The translations under genes were made by a program, and so were the position numbers. The notes under the pieces were generated by a model. That model worked only from the letters and a program-made list of their open reading frames with translations. It ran no database searches and was not told the DNA's origin. A DNA stretch of 64,000 bases from Melioribacteraceae bacterium (GTDB lineage: Bacteria > Bacteroidota > Ignavibacteria > Ignavibacteriales > Melioribacteraceae), in the NCBI GenBank assembly GCA_019638015.1, contig JAHBUP010000001.1, forward strand, positions 1,082,424-1,146,423, read 5' to 3'. Shown one piece after another: positions 17,635 through 24,769 of the stretch (position 1 is the stretch's first letter; every line of letters starts with the position of its first letter).

Positions 17635-18744
17635 CTAGTGGAATTCCCGTAATAATTCTAACATCTGTCTATCAAGTTTATGTCCTTTATAATCTTCATA
17701 TGCAACATCTGCGCGACCGCTGTTCAGAATTCCGAAATCACCCTTTAAATTCCACATAGAATATCCCCAATTAGCTTCTTTCCAAAGTGATAATAAATCC
17801 CTCATCCATTGCAGCGCAACATGATGAGGTGTTTTATTATAGCATCCCCATTCACCAACATGCACTTGAATGCCCTGCTCAACTACCGGTTGCCACGATT
17901 TAATTAGTTTTTCTCTCAATGCTTCTTTATCCCACAATTTGCCATTATCTGCTTTTAATGGCCAGGTAGGAAAATTAAAAGTCTCAAATTCATGCTTCGG
18001 AACCCATGTTGCGGTGAAATGACTGACACTCATCGGATCGTAGCCGCGGGTACTTTGTACTAATCCCATATCCGCAATTCCTAAAACAGGATTTCTGCCA
18101 ATATCTTTTCCATCAACTACAATCAATCTTTCGGGATCTTCCTCTCTAATATTTTCTACGAGAGCTTTAATTATTTCGATATAACGAGTTTCATCTTTCA
18201 TTGGCGGAGGTTCATTTATTAAATCGAATGTGAGTATATCGTTTGAGATTCCTTGATAGCGCCGCGCAAAATACTTCCAATGGTAAACCGCCCCGTTTAA
18301 TGCTTTCTGCATATTATCCGGCGTATCGTCGAATAAATCAAATGGCTCCAAATTTCTTCCATTAATGCAATAACCGGGTATTCTATGAAAATTAAGATTG
18401 ATATGAATCTTGTACTGCTTACCAAATTCAATTACTTCGTCTATATCTTTAATAACTTCTTCATCAATAGAAAACCAATCCTCCTTTGTTGACCAATTCC
18501 AGTAAGACATTGGAATGCGTGCGAAGTTAAATCCCAGCTCCGTCATTATCTCAAAATCTTGTTCATTAAACTTTTTTCTTAAATTGCCCCCGGTTTTTTC
18601 TGTTAAATTAAATCCTTTATAATTCGCGAAGTTGTTATTGCGAACATTTTTGAAGGATTTTTTTTTAAGGTTGTCATATGAAAACCCGGAAAGACCTACC
18701 GCAGTAATTAATCCCCCCGTTTTAATGAAGTCTCTTCTTTTCAT
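17635..18744 (-). CDS. Tat-exported glycoside hydrolase family 5 (endoglucanase/mannanase-like)
   Basis: 369 residues. The N terminus MKRRDFIKTGGLITAVGLSG is a twin-arginine signal. The (beta/alpha)8 GH5 core carries ELGFNFARIPMSYWNW near 70, the acid/base Glu in FDLINEPPP (about E178) and the nucleophile Glu in VHVGEWGCYN (about E298). The Arg and His expected around FARIP and NLNFHR are also present. The GH5 family covers cellulases, mannanases and related retaining glycosidases, so the substrate is open. It is upstream of the sigma factor on the same strand and may share its regulation. Confidence 0.92.
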   Translation of the reverse strand: MKRRDFIKTGGLITAVGLSGFSYDNLKKKSFKNVRNNNFANYKGFNLTEKTGGNLRKKFNEQDFEIMTELGFNFARIPMSYWNWSTKEDWFSIDEEVIKDIDEVIEFGKQYKIHINLNFHRIPGYCINGRNLEPFDLFDDTPDNMQKALNGAVYHWKYFARRYQGISNDILTFDLINEPPPMKDETRYIEIIKALVENIREEDPERLIVVDGKDIGRNPVLGIADMGLVQSTRGYDPMSVSHFTATWVPKHEFETFNFPTWPLKADNGKLWDKEALREKLIKSWQPVVEQGIQVHVGEWGCYNKTPHHVALQWMRDLLSLWKEANWGYSMWNLKGDFGILNSGRADVAYEDYKGHKLDRQMLELLREFH

Positions 18745-19013
18745 TTTATACCTTGAATAGAGTGGTTAATTAATTTTCTTGTTTAATTTATTCATTTTCA
18801 ATTTAGGCTTTTTTATGCTCTATTTCATGAAAATATGATTGAGGGAGAATCGTCGCTGATCATCTGTTCATGCAATAATTAAAGGCGATATTTAAATTCT
18901 GGGTGCACTTCTAAATTAAGAGAAAGACAAATAATTCTTACAAATCCGGCTTAAAATTTTCTTATTTTTTGACACAGAGATAGACAATTATTAATTCACA
19001 TAATAGTTAAAAT

Positions 19014-20321
19014 ATGATAAACACTAAGCAAAGATGGGTTGGAATTTTATTTGGGGTTCTGATTATTGTATATATAATTTTTTACTTCTCAAGGCAAAAA
19101 GAAGTTATACCCGAAGTTGTGGAGATATACTTTGCCGACCGGGTTACTGCGGCTCATAAAGTGATTATTGACTCATACAATAAAAAAATGGAAGGTAAAG
19201 TAAAAGTAATTCCTATTGATTTCCCAAATTTTGATTTTAGCACCAACGAGAGAAAGGAAATATTAGCAAGATCATTGCGGGGAAGAGGGGATAGTATTGA
19301 TCTGTTTGCCGTAGATGTTATTTGGGCGCAACGGTTCGCGAAATGGTGCGAGCCGCTGGATAAATATTTTACGCAGGAAGAAATAGAACGTTTTGTCCCG
19401 GAAATATTAGAATCATGTTACAATGAAGGTGAACTTGTTGCTGTACCGCTCGATATGGTTTTCGGAATTATGTATTACCGGCATGATCTTGTCTCGGCGC
19501 TCCCTAATGGTACTGAGATAATTAATAAACTCAGCAACGGAATTACCTGGTCAGATTTTATTAGACTTAGAAAAACTATCAATCCACAATCTCCTTATTA
19601 CGTAATTACTGCTGCCGATTATGAAGGATTAATTTGCGCGTTTGTGGAAATTTTACTCGGTATTGAACCTGGTTATTTTGAATTGCATGGTTTTAACTTT
19701 AACACACCGGTAGCAAAAAAAGCAGTTAAGATGATGGTGGATTTAATTTATACCCACAATGTTATTCCCGCAGAAGTTTTGGAATTTACTGAGGTACCAT
19801 CATATCAATATTTTATTAAAAATGATGGATATTTTTTAAGGGGCTGGCCCAGTTATGATAAAGATTTTACAGACTCTCCCGTTGATTTGACAAAAGAAAA
19901 ACAATTGAGAAAAACAGCATTGCCCAGATACGATAATGGAAAAGCCGCCTATGTTCAAGGTGGATGGCATGTAATGATCTCCAAATTCTCTAATAAGAAA
20001 GAATATATTGTTGACTTTCTAAAGTATCTTCTTTCAGATGAGTCGCAAGAACTCTTTTATAAAGAAAGCGGCTATCTGCCTGTAGTAAATACTTTTTTTG
20101 AGGATTCTGTTTACCTTAAAAAATATCCCGATCTTGCGGAAGCGAAAAAATATATGCCTAATATAGTTCACCGTCCTCTTCATGTTGATTATACTAGATA
20201 TTCAAAAATAATTTCGTCATATCTATCAAGAGCTTTGCGTAAAGAATTGAGTGTAGAAGTAGCATTGAAAAGATGCACGGACGACATTCAGCTCGATCAA
20301 TTAATGAGTCCCAATTTTTAA
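19014..20321 (+). CDS. Membrane-anchored ABC-type sugar solute-binding protein (sensor component)
   Basis: 435 residues of the extracellular solute-binding family 1 (MalE-like) fold. The N terminus has a membrane helix (about 9-25) but no cleavage site, so the protein is probably tethered and faces the periplasm. Family features are the hinge-like DLFAVDVIWAQRFAKWCEPLD, VAVPLDMVFGIMYYRHDL near 145, GGWHVMISKFSNKKEYIVDFLKYL, and the C-terminal ESGYLPVV. No ABC permease or ATPase gene is nearby. Instead a histidine kinase starts 11 bp downstream and a sigma-54 regulator follows. It probably presents bound sugar to the kinase (inference). No clear ribosome site precedes the ATG. Confidence 0.85.
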   Translation: MINTKQRWVGILFGVLIIVYIIFYFSRQKEVIPEVVEIYFADRVTAAHKVIIDSYNKKMEGKVKVIPIDFPNFDFSTNERKEILARSLRGRGDSIDLFAVDVIWAQRFAKWCEPLDKYFTQEEIERFVPEILESCYNEGELVAVPLDMVFGIMYYRHDLVSALPNGTEIINKLSNGITWSDFIRLRKTINPQSPYYVITAADYEGLICAFVEILLGIEPGYFELHGFNFNTPVAKKAVKMMVDLIYTHNVIPAEVLEFTEVPSYQYFIKNDGYFLRGWPSYDKDFTDSPVDLTKEKQLRKTALPRYDNGKAAYVQGGWHVMISKFSNKKEYIVDFLKYLLSDESQELFYKESGYLPVVNTFFEDSVYLKKYPDLAEAKKYMPNIVHRPLHVDYTRYSKIISSYLSRALRKELSVEVALKRCTDDIQLDQLMSPNF

Positions 20322-20332
20322 AATGAATTAAT

Positions 20333-21817
20333 GTGAAAACACATCGTATAAAAAAAAAGATTTCGGATTACCGTTTTGAGATTAAGCATATTGCCATATT
20401 CATCACTATACTTATCATATTTCAAATTGTGCTGGCACTTGTGCAAAAATCAATTGTTACCGATTTCCTATTTGAAACGCAAGAATGGTATAAAAAAGAT
20501 AGTGCCGAGCGTGTGGCGATATTAACCTCAACCAGTATGGAACTTCTCTTTCAAAATTTATTTATGGATCGATCCAACCACCAGCTCGACAGCCGCAACA
20601 TTATTAATTCTTTTAATGTGTTGTTCCGTCAACAGCTTCTCCAAAAAAGTGTTGAGGATATCAGACTTATCTTAATGAGAAAGAATAAAATCTACATAAT
20701 CAAAACAGGGCAGGAGATGTACGATTATTTTGCGAATGAACTTAATCCTGCCGATCCAAATGGAGAAAATAATTCCGAGATTATACAATTATTTACTTCT
20801 GTTAAAGATATAATTAGATCCGATGAAGTAATTCAAAGTGAATTTGAGAATCAGAGAACTTTCAATATTCTTGTTCCTTTTGTGCCAGACGGTGAGTATC
20901 TGGGTGTATTGTACATGCGAATTACACCCGACTTCAAATCTCTAACCGAAGAAGTTGGTTCTAATTTTGATAAAATATCACTCATTTATATTACACTTAT
21001 GTTCTTTGGTTTATTGGGAATATTTTTAGTTTCGCTTCAAGCTGTTAAAGATAGAGATGAAGCCCAAAAGAAATTATATTCGGAACATGAAGAAAACTTA
21101 AAAAAGGAAATTCAGCTCGAAAAGGAATCACTATTTACCAAAAGAATTTATCATACTCATCACAAAGCAGAAAAAATTATGGGATTCATAAAGGAAGATG
21201 TGAGGAAAATGACGAGTGATAATTTAGATGAGATTAAAAATAGGGTTATTACATATTCTAATTTTATATCACGAATAATTTATGATATGAAATGGTACGA
21301 TCAGGCAATTAATACAATTATTAATCCTATGTTCCGTACCGATATTAACAAAGTGATTGGATTTGTGATTGATAATATTTTTCTCAGGATATCAAGCAAG
21401 AATGAAATGTTTGAATTCCGGATGGATTTAGATGAGTCGCTTCCATTCGTAAATGTTAATGAATTTGTAATATGGGAAATTCTTGAGCCGTTGATACAAA
21501 ACAGTATTGATCATGGTCAGAAAAGTTCGTTGAATATTAAGATACAAACCAGATATGATAAGGCTTCAAACACTTCATATATATTTATTTCTGATAATGG
21601 CGTGGGTATTAGTCCCGGATTGCTTGAATTTAATGAGAATAAAATCAAAAAAATATTTCTTGAAAGTGAATCGACCGCAAAGCAGTATGGTATTCATTCG
21701 GGATATGGTTGTTATATTGCATATCAGATGGCTGTTGGAAGATGCGGCTGGATTTTGGATGCTGAAAATCCCGAAGAGGGAGGCTGTAAATTTACAATTA
21801 CAATAAAAAATCGTTGA
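20333..21817 (+). CDS. Transmembrane histidine kinase
   Basis: 494 residues from a GTG start. Two membrane helices (about 18-38 and 214-236) enclose a periplasmic sensor domain of about 175 residues with no family I recognise. A short coiled-coil-like linker (about 240-268) follows. The phosphoacceptor region IYHTHHKAEKIMGFI (His 274-277) does not match the usual H-box. The HATPase domain shows the N-box EILEPLIQNSIDHG (N390), the G1 box DNGVGIS and the G2 box GYGCYIAYQ. The gene lies between a binding protein and an NtrC-type regulator with gaps of 11 and 9 bp, so the three form one operon. Confidence 0.9.
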   Translation: MKTHRIKKKISDYRFEIKHIAIFITILIIFQIVLALVQKSIVTDFLFETQEWYKKDSAERVAILTSTSMELLFQNLFMDRSNHQLDSRNIINSFNVLFRQQLLQKSVEDIRLILMRKNKIYIIKTGQEMYDYFANELNPADPNGENNSEIIQLFTSVKDIIRSDEVIQSEFENQRTFNILVPFVPDGEYLGVLYMRITPDFKSLTEEVGSNFDKISLIYITLMFFGLLGIFLVSLQAVKDRDEAQKKLYSEHEENLKKEIQLEKESLFTKRIYHTHHKAEKIMGFIKEDVRKMTSDNLDEIKNRVITYSNFISRIIYDMKWYDQAINTIINPMFRTDINKVIGFVIDNIFLRISSKNEMFEFRMDLDESLPFVNVNEFVIWEILEPLIQNSIDHGQKSSLNIKIQTRYDKASNTSYIFISDNGVGISPGLLEFNENKIKKIFLESESTAKQYGIHSGYGCYIAYQMAVGRCGWILDAENPEEGGCKFTITIKNR

Positions 21818-21826
21818 GGAATTACT

Positions 21827-23278
21827 TTGAAAGATGAATTTATCAATATCCTGCTGGTTGAAGATGAAGATTTTGATGTAAGAAGAGTGAAGAATACTAT
21901 CTCTTATTACGATAAAAGAATAAAGATTGGAGATATAGTTTCGAATGGCAGAGCCGCACTGGAACTGGTGCAAAAACATCCTGATAAGTATGATGTAGTA
22001 ATTTTAGATTATCAAATTTCGGGCGGGTTGCGAGGTGAAGAATTAATTGGAAAAATTAAAGATTCCGACCCTTTCCTGCAGATTATTGTAATTACTAAAA
22101 TGACTATAAACATAACCGATTATAATTTCGCTAATAATCTTCTCAAAGCGGGGGCATTCTGGTACTGCACAAAATACCCGGGAAATATTGAGGAATATAT
22201 CTATCAACCGACCGATTTTATACTTTCTATTTTTAATGCCAATCAAAAAAAGAAGCTCGAAAAACTTAAACTCCGATCCGATAAAAAATTAAAACAGAAT
22301 ATTGAAAATATTCTTGAATCGAAAAGGATCATTGGTGAATCCAAGCCAATGGAAATATTAAAAGAGAGTATTGAACGCTACGCTAAAAGTGATGTGAATA
22401 TTTTAATTAATGGACCCTCCGGCACCGGAAAGGAATTAGTCGCTTGGAATATTCATTTAAAAAGTAAGCGCCGTTACGAAAATTTTGTTCCGATCAACTG
22501 CGGCAGTATTCCCGGGGAATTAATTGAGAGCGAATTGTTTGGTTATGAAAAGGGAGCTTTCACCGGGGCAAATACAAAAAAGGCGGGATTGTTTGAAGTT
22601 GCGCATAATGGAACTTTATTTCTTGATGAGGTTGCTGAACTACCATTAGCCGCTCAGGTTAAACTACTTCGCGTTATTCAGGAAGGGGAAATTGAAAAAA
22701 TAGGTAGAACGGAAAAAATTAATGTTAATGTTAGAATTCTTGCCGCGACAAATAAAAATCTTGCGAATCATGTTAGTGAAGGATTGTTCCGTGAAGATTT
22801 GTACTATCGGTTGAATGTAGTTCCTATGGATTTAGTACCGCTCCGCCAGCGTGGAGATGATATTATTTTATTATTTAACCACTTCCTGGATTTCTTCAGT
22901 CAAGATATGGGCATGAATATACCGGAGGTTGATGATGAGGCAAAAGAAATTCTTCTTCATTATAAATGGCCCGGAAATGTTAGGGAATTAAGAAATGTTG
23001 CGCAGAGATTAGTTTTAAATTGTTCCGGAATTATAACCGCAAAAGATATCAGTAATCCAATGATTTTGAGAAATCATGTTGTAATGAAGGATGAAACAAA
23101 TTTTGAGGAATCGTTTATGGGACAGGTATTACCGCTTAAAGAGATGGAGAAGGTGTTCCGTGTAAAATATTTTAAGTATGTGAGAAGTATTTCCTCTTCG
23201 GACTCCAATGCCGCGGAAAAACTTGGCTTGGCACCCTCTAATTTTTACCGTATGTGTAAAGAATTGGGATTAAAATAA
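21827..23278 (+). CDS. Sigma-54-dependent NtrC-family response regulator
   Basis: 483 residues from a TTG start with GAGG upstream. The receiver domain (1-130) has the acidic LVEDEDFD, phosphoacceptor D61 in VVILDYQIS, the conserved Thr in VITKMT and Lys in CTKYPG. The AAA+ domain (about 165-395) has Walker A GPSGTGKE, the GAFTGA loop that contacts sigma-54, and Walker B GTLFLDEV. A Fis-type helix-turn-helix lies at the C terminus (AAEKLGLAPSNFYRMCKELG). It would be phosphorylated by the kinase encoded just upstream and activate sigma-54 promoters. Sigma-54 itself is not in this window. Confidence 0.95.
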   Translation: MKDEFINILLVEDEDFDVRRVKNTISYYDKRIKIGDIVSNGRAALELVQKHPDKYDVVILDYQISGGLRGEELIGKIKDSDPFLQIIVITKMTINITDYNFANNLLKAGAFWYCTKYPGNIEEYIYQPTDFILSIFNANQKKKLEKLKLRSDKKLKQNIENILESKRIIGESKPMEILKESIERYAKSDVNILINGPSGTGKELVAWNIHLKSKRRYENFVPINCGSIPGELIESELFGYEKGAFTGANTKKAGLFEVAHNGTLFLDEVAELPLAAQVKLLRVIQEGEIEKIGRTEKINVNVRILAATNKNLANHVSEGLFREDLYYRLNVVPMDLVPLRQRGDDIILLFNHFLDFFSQDMGMNIPEVDDEAKEILLHYKWPGNVRELRNVAQRLVLNCSGIITAKDISNPMILRNHVVMKDETNFEESFMGQVLPLKEMEKVFRVKYFKYVRSISSSDSNAAEKLGLAPSNFYRMCKELGLK

Positions 23279-23311
23279 CTGCGAGATGTAAAAAGCAAGA
23301 GGTTAGAAGTA

Positions 23312-23344
23312 AGTGTCATGTTTCGATAAACTCAACATGACACT
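23312..23344. repeat. REP-like palindrome
   Basis: Perfect 11-bp arms AGTGTCATGTT and AACATGACACT flank an 11-nt centre. The motif resembles the CATGCTGA...TCGAAGCATG palindromes common in genomes of this phylum, and it lies 22 bp before a second one. No T-run follows, so it is a repeat rather than a terminator. Confidence 0.7.
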
Positions 23345-23365
23345 AATAATCTGTAAATCCACTCC

Positions 23366-23404
23366 GTCATGCTGAGTCCGTTAGCTAACGGATCGAAGCA
23401 TGAC
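23366..23404. repeat. REP-like nested palindrome, copy A
   Basis: Outer arms GTCATGCT / AGCATGAC enclose the perfect inner palindrome CCGTTAGCTAACGG (23378-23391). It abuts the 3' end of the secreted protein at 23412. A near-identical copy lies at 24724-24762 in the same position relative to the neighbouring paralogous 3' end. Confidence 0.8.
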
Positions 23405-23411
23405 AATTAAT

Positions 23412-24668
23412 TCATTTCATCAAAACCAGCTTTTTTGTTTCTGAGAAATTACCGCAACTCATTTTGTAAAAATAAATCCCGCTCGGCAAATTGGCTCCAT
23501 TAAAAACCACTTCATAATTACCCGGGGCTTTTTCTTCGTTCACAAGTGTTGCAATTTCGCTGCCTAGCACATCGTAAATTTTTAACAAAACAATTGGAGA
23601 CGCGCTATAGCGCGTCTCTACAAAGGGGATTGAATATTTAATTGTTGTCGTTGGATTAAACGGATTAGGATAGTTTTGGGAAAGAGAAAACGATTCTGGG
23701 ATTAGGAGAGAACTTATATCTCCTTTTCTGAATAGTTGAGTATGTGTTTTTAAATATAAATAACCATAGGCGTCAAAAAATAATTTTTCAATTTTGAAAT
23801 CATCAAGACCTTCATTCACATTTATCCATTCGTTTGAATCATTATCAAGTTTATAAACGCCACGTTTAGAAAACTTTTCATTATCGTAGAATCCTACATA
23901 AACTTGATCATTTCTTATGGCTATATTAGTTAATCCATCAGTCTGCCAGATAATACTCCAATCCCACAGCTCATAATTTGCCTTGTAAACACCCGTCGAA
24001 GCAGCTATGTAAATATTTTTATTTCTATCAATAGCCCAATCAAGCATGTAAATTTCCGAATTATCAAATGGATTAGTTTTTTTAATCCAAGTCAGTGCAT
24101 TATCTGATGAAAATTCAAATCTATCGTTCAGTATTAAGTTATCTGAGACTAATAACATATCACCGGCATAACGTTCTAATGTTGTCCAGCTTAATCCAAG
24201 GTTGGTAGTTAAATTAGTCCAATAATTATTGGAGTAATAATTATACCAATTTATGTAGATACCGTTATTATTATGATTATAAAAAATACTTTCTATTTCA
24301 GATCCATATGATTTATGATAATTCATGGAATTCCACGTGTGCCCATAATCCTTTGAGTAAAATAAATCCCTACCATCGAAACCATGTGATTCACCATAAG
24401 ATATAATTTCGTTATTTGGGGTGATGAATAAAAAACTACCTTTCCATTCATTATTCATAAACACCCAGTTCTTACCTCCGTTTGTTGATCGATAGTGAGC
24501 ATACTCTGTGGAAGCAATGAGCCCGCCATTTGGGTCGAAAAAAACCTTAGTCAACGGAGAAGTTGTTGGAAATATTATCTTTGTCCATAACACGATGCTA
24601 TCGTTTTGGGCATTCAAGTTTGAAATAATTGCACTCAGTAGTAATACTGAATAAAGAATAGTTTTCAT
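23412..24668 (-). CDS. Secreted BNR/YCF48-like repeat protein with T9SS sorting domain
   Basis: 418 residues. Signal peptide 1-20 (LLLSAIISNLNAQ). Residues about 45-310 are beta-propeller-like repeats of the BNR/YCF48 type (HYRSTNGGKNWVFM, DLFYSKDYGHTWNSM, SDNALTWIKK), usually protein- or glycan-binding rather than catalytic. A T9SS type A domain begins at about residue 335 (LSQNYPNPFNPTTTIKYSIP). After that motif there is an extra stretch, FVETRYSASPIV, encoded by a DNA palindrome (23597-23618). The last 70 codons and the downstream repeat are almost identical to those of the neighbour at 24770. Function is otherwise unknown. Confidence 0.82.
   Translation of the reverse strand: MKTILYSVLLLSAIISNLNAQNDSIVLWTKIIFPTTSPLTKVFFDPNGGLIASTEYAHYRSTNGGKNWVFMNNEWKGSFLFITPNNEIISYGESHGFDGRDLFYSKDYGHTWNSMNYHKSYGSEIESIFYNHNNNGIYINWYNYYSNNYWTNLTTNLGLSWTTLERYAGDMLLVSDNLILNDRFEFSSDNALTWIKKTNPFDNSEIYMLDWAIDRNKNIYIAASTGVYKANYELWDWSIIWQTDGLTNIAIRNDQVYVGFYDNEKFSKRGVYKLDNDSNEWINVNEGLDDFKIEKLFFDAYGYLYLKTHTQLFRKGDISSLLIPESFSLSQNYPNPFNPTTTIKYSIPFVETRYSASPIVLLKIYDVLGSEIATLVNEEKAPGNYEVVFNGANLPSGIYFYKMSCGNFSETKKLVLMK
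23597..23618. repeat. Perfect 22-bp palindrome inside the T9SS domain coding sequence, copy A
   Basis: Arms GAGACGCGCTA and TAGCGCGTCTC are exact reverse complements with no loop. It lies in frame within the gene at 23412 and encodes the ETRYSAS part of an insertion missing from the beta-helix protein's sorting domain at 11740. A second copy lies at 24955-24976. Confidence 0.9.
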
Positions 24669-24723
24669 TGTTAACCCTTATATTAAAAACCTGACTTGGA
24701 ATTTGTAAAACTAAATCCACCCC

Positions 24724-24762
24724 GTCATGCTAAGTCCGTTAGCTAACGGATCGAAGCATGAC
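24724..24762. repeat. REP-like nested palindrome, copy B
   Basis: Same sequence as copy A at 23366 apart from one internal change (CTAAG for CTGAG). It has the same outer arms and inner CCGTTAGCTAACGG, and sits immediately after the stop codon of the secreted protein at 24770. Confidence 0.8.
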
Positions 24763-24769
24763 AATTAAT

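Noticed and set aside
19014..20321. Binding protein as part of an ordinary ABC sugar importer
   Set aside because: No permease or ATPase gene is within the window around it, and the adjoining genes are a kinase and a regulator.
23312..23404. Palindromes after the regulator gene as terminators
   Set aside because: No T-tracts follow and near-identical copies recur at 24724, so they are REP-type repeats.
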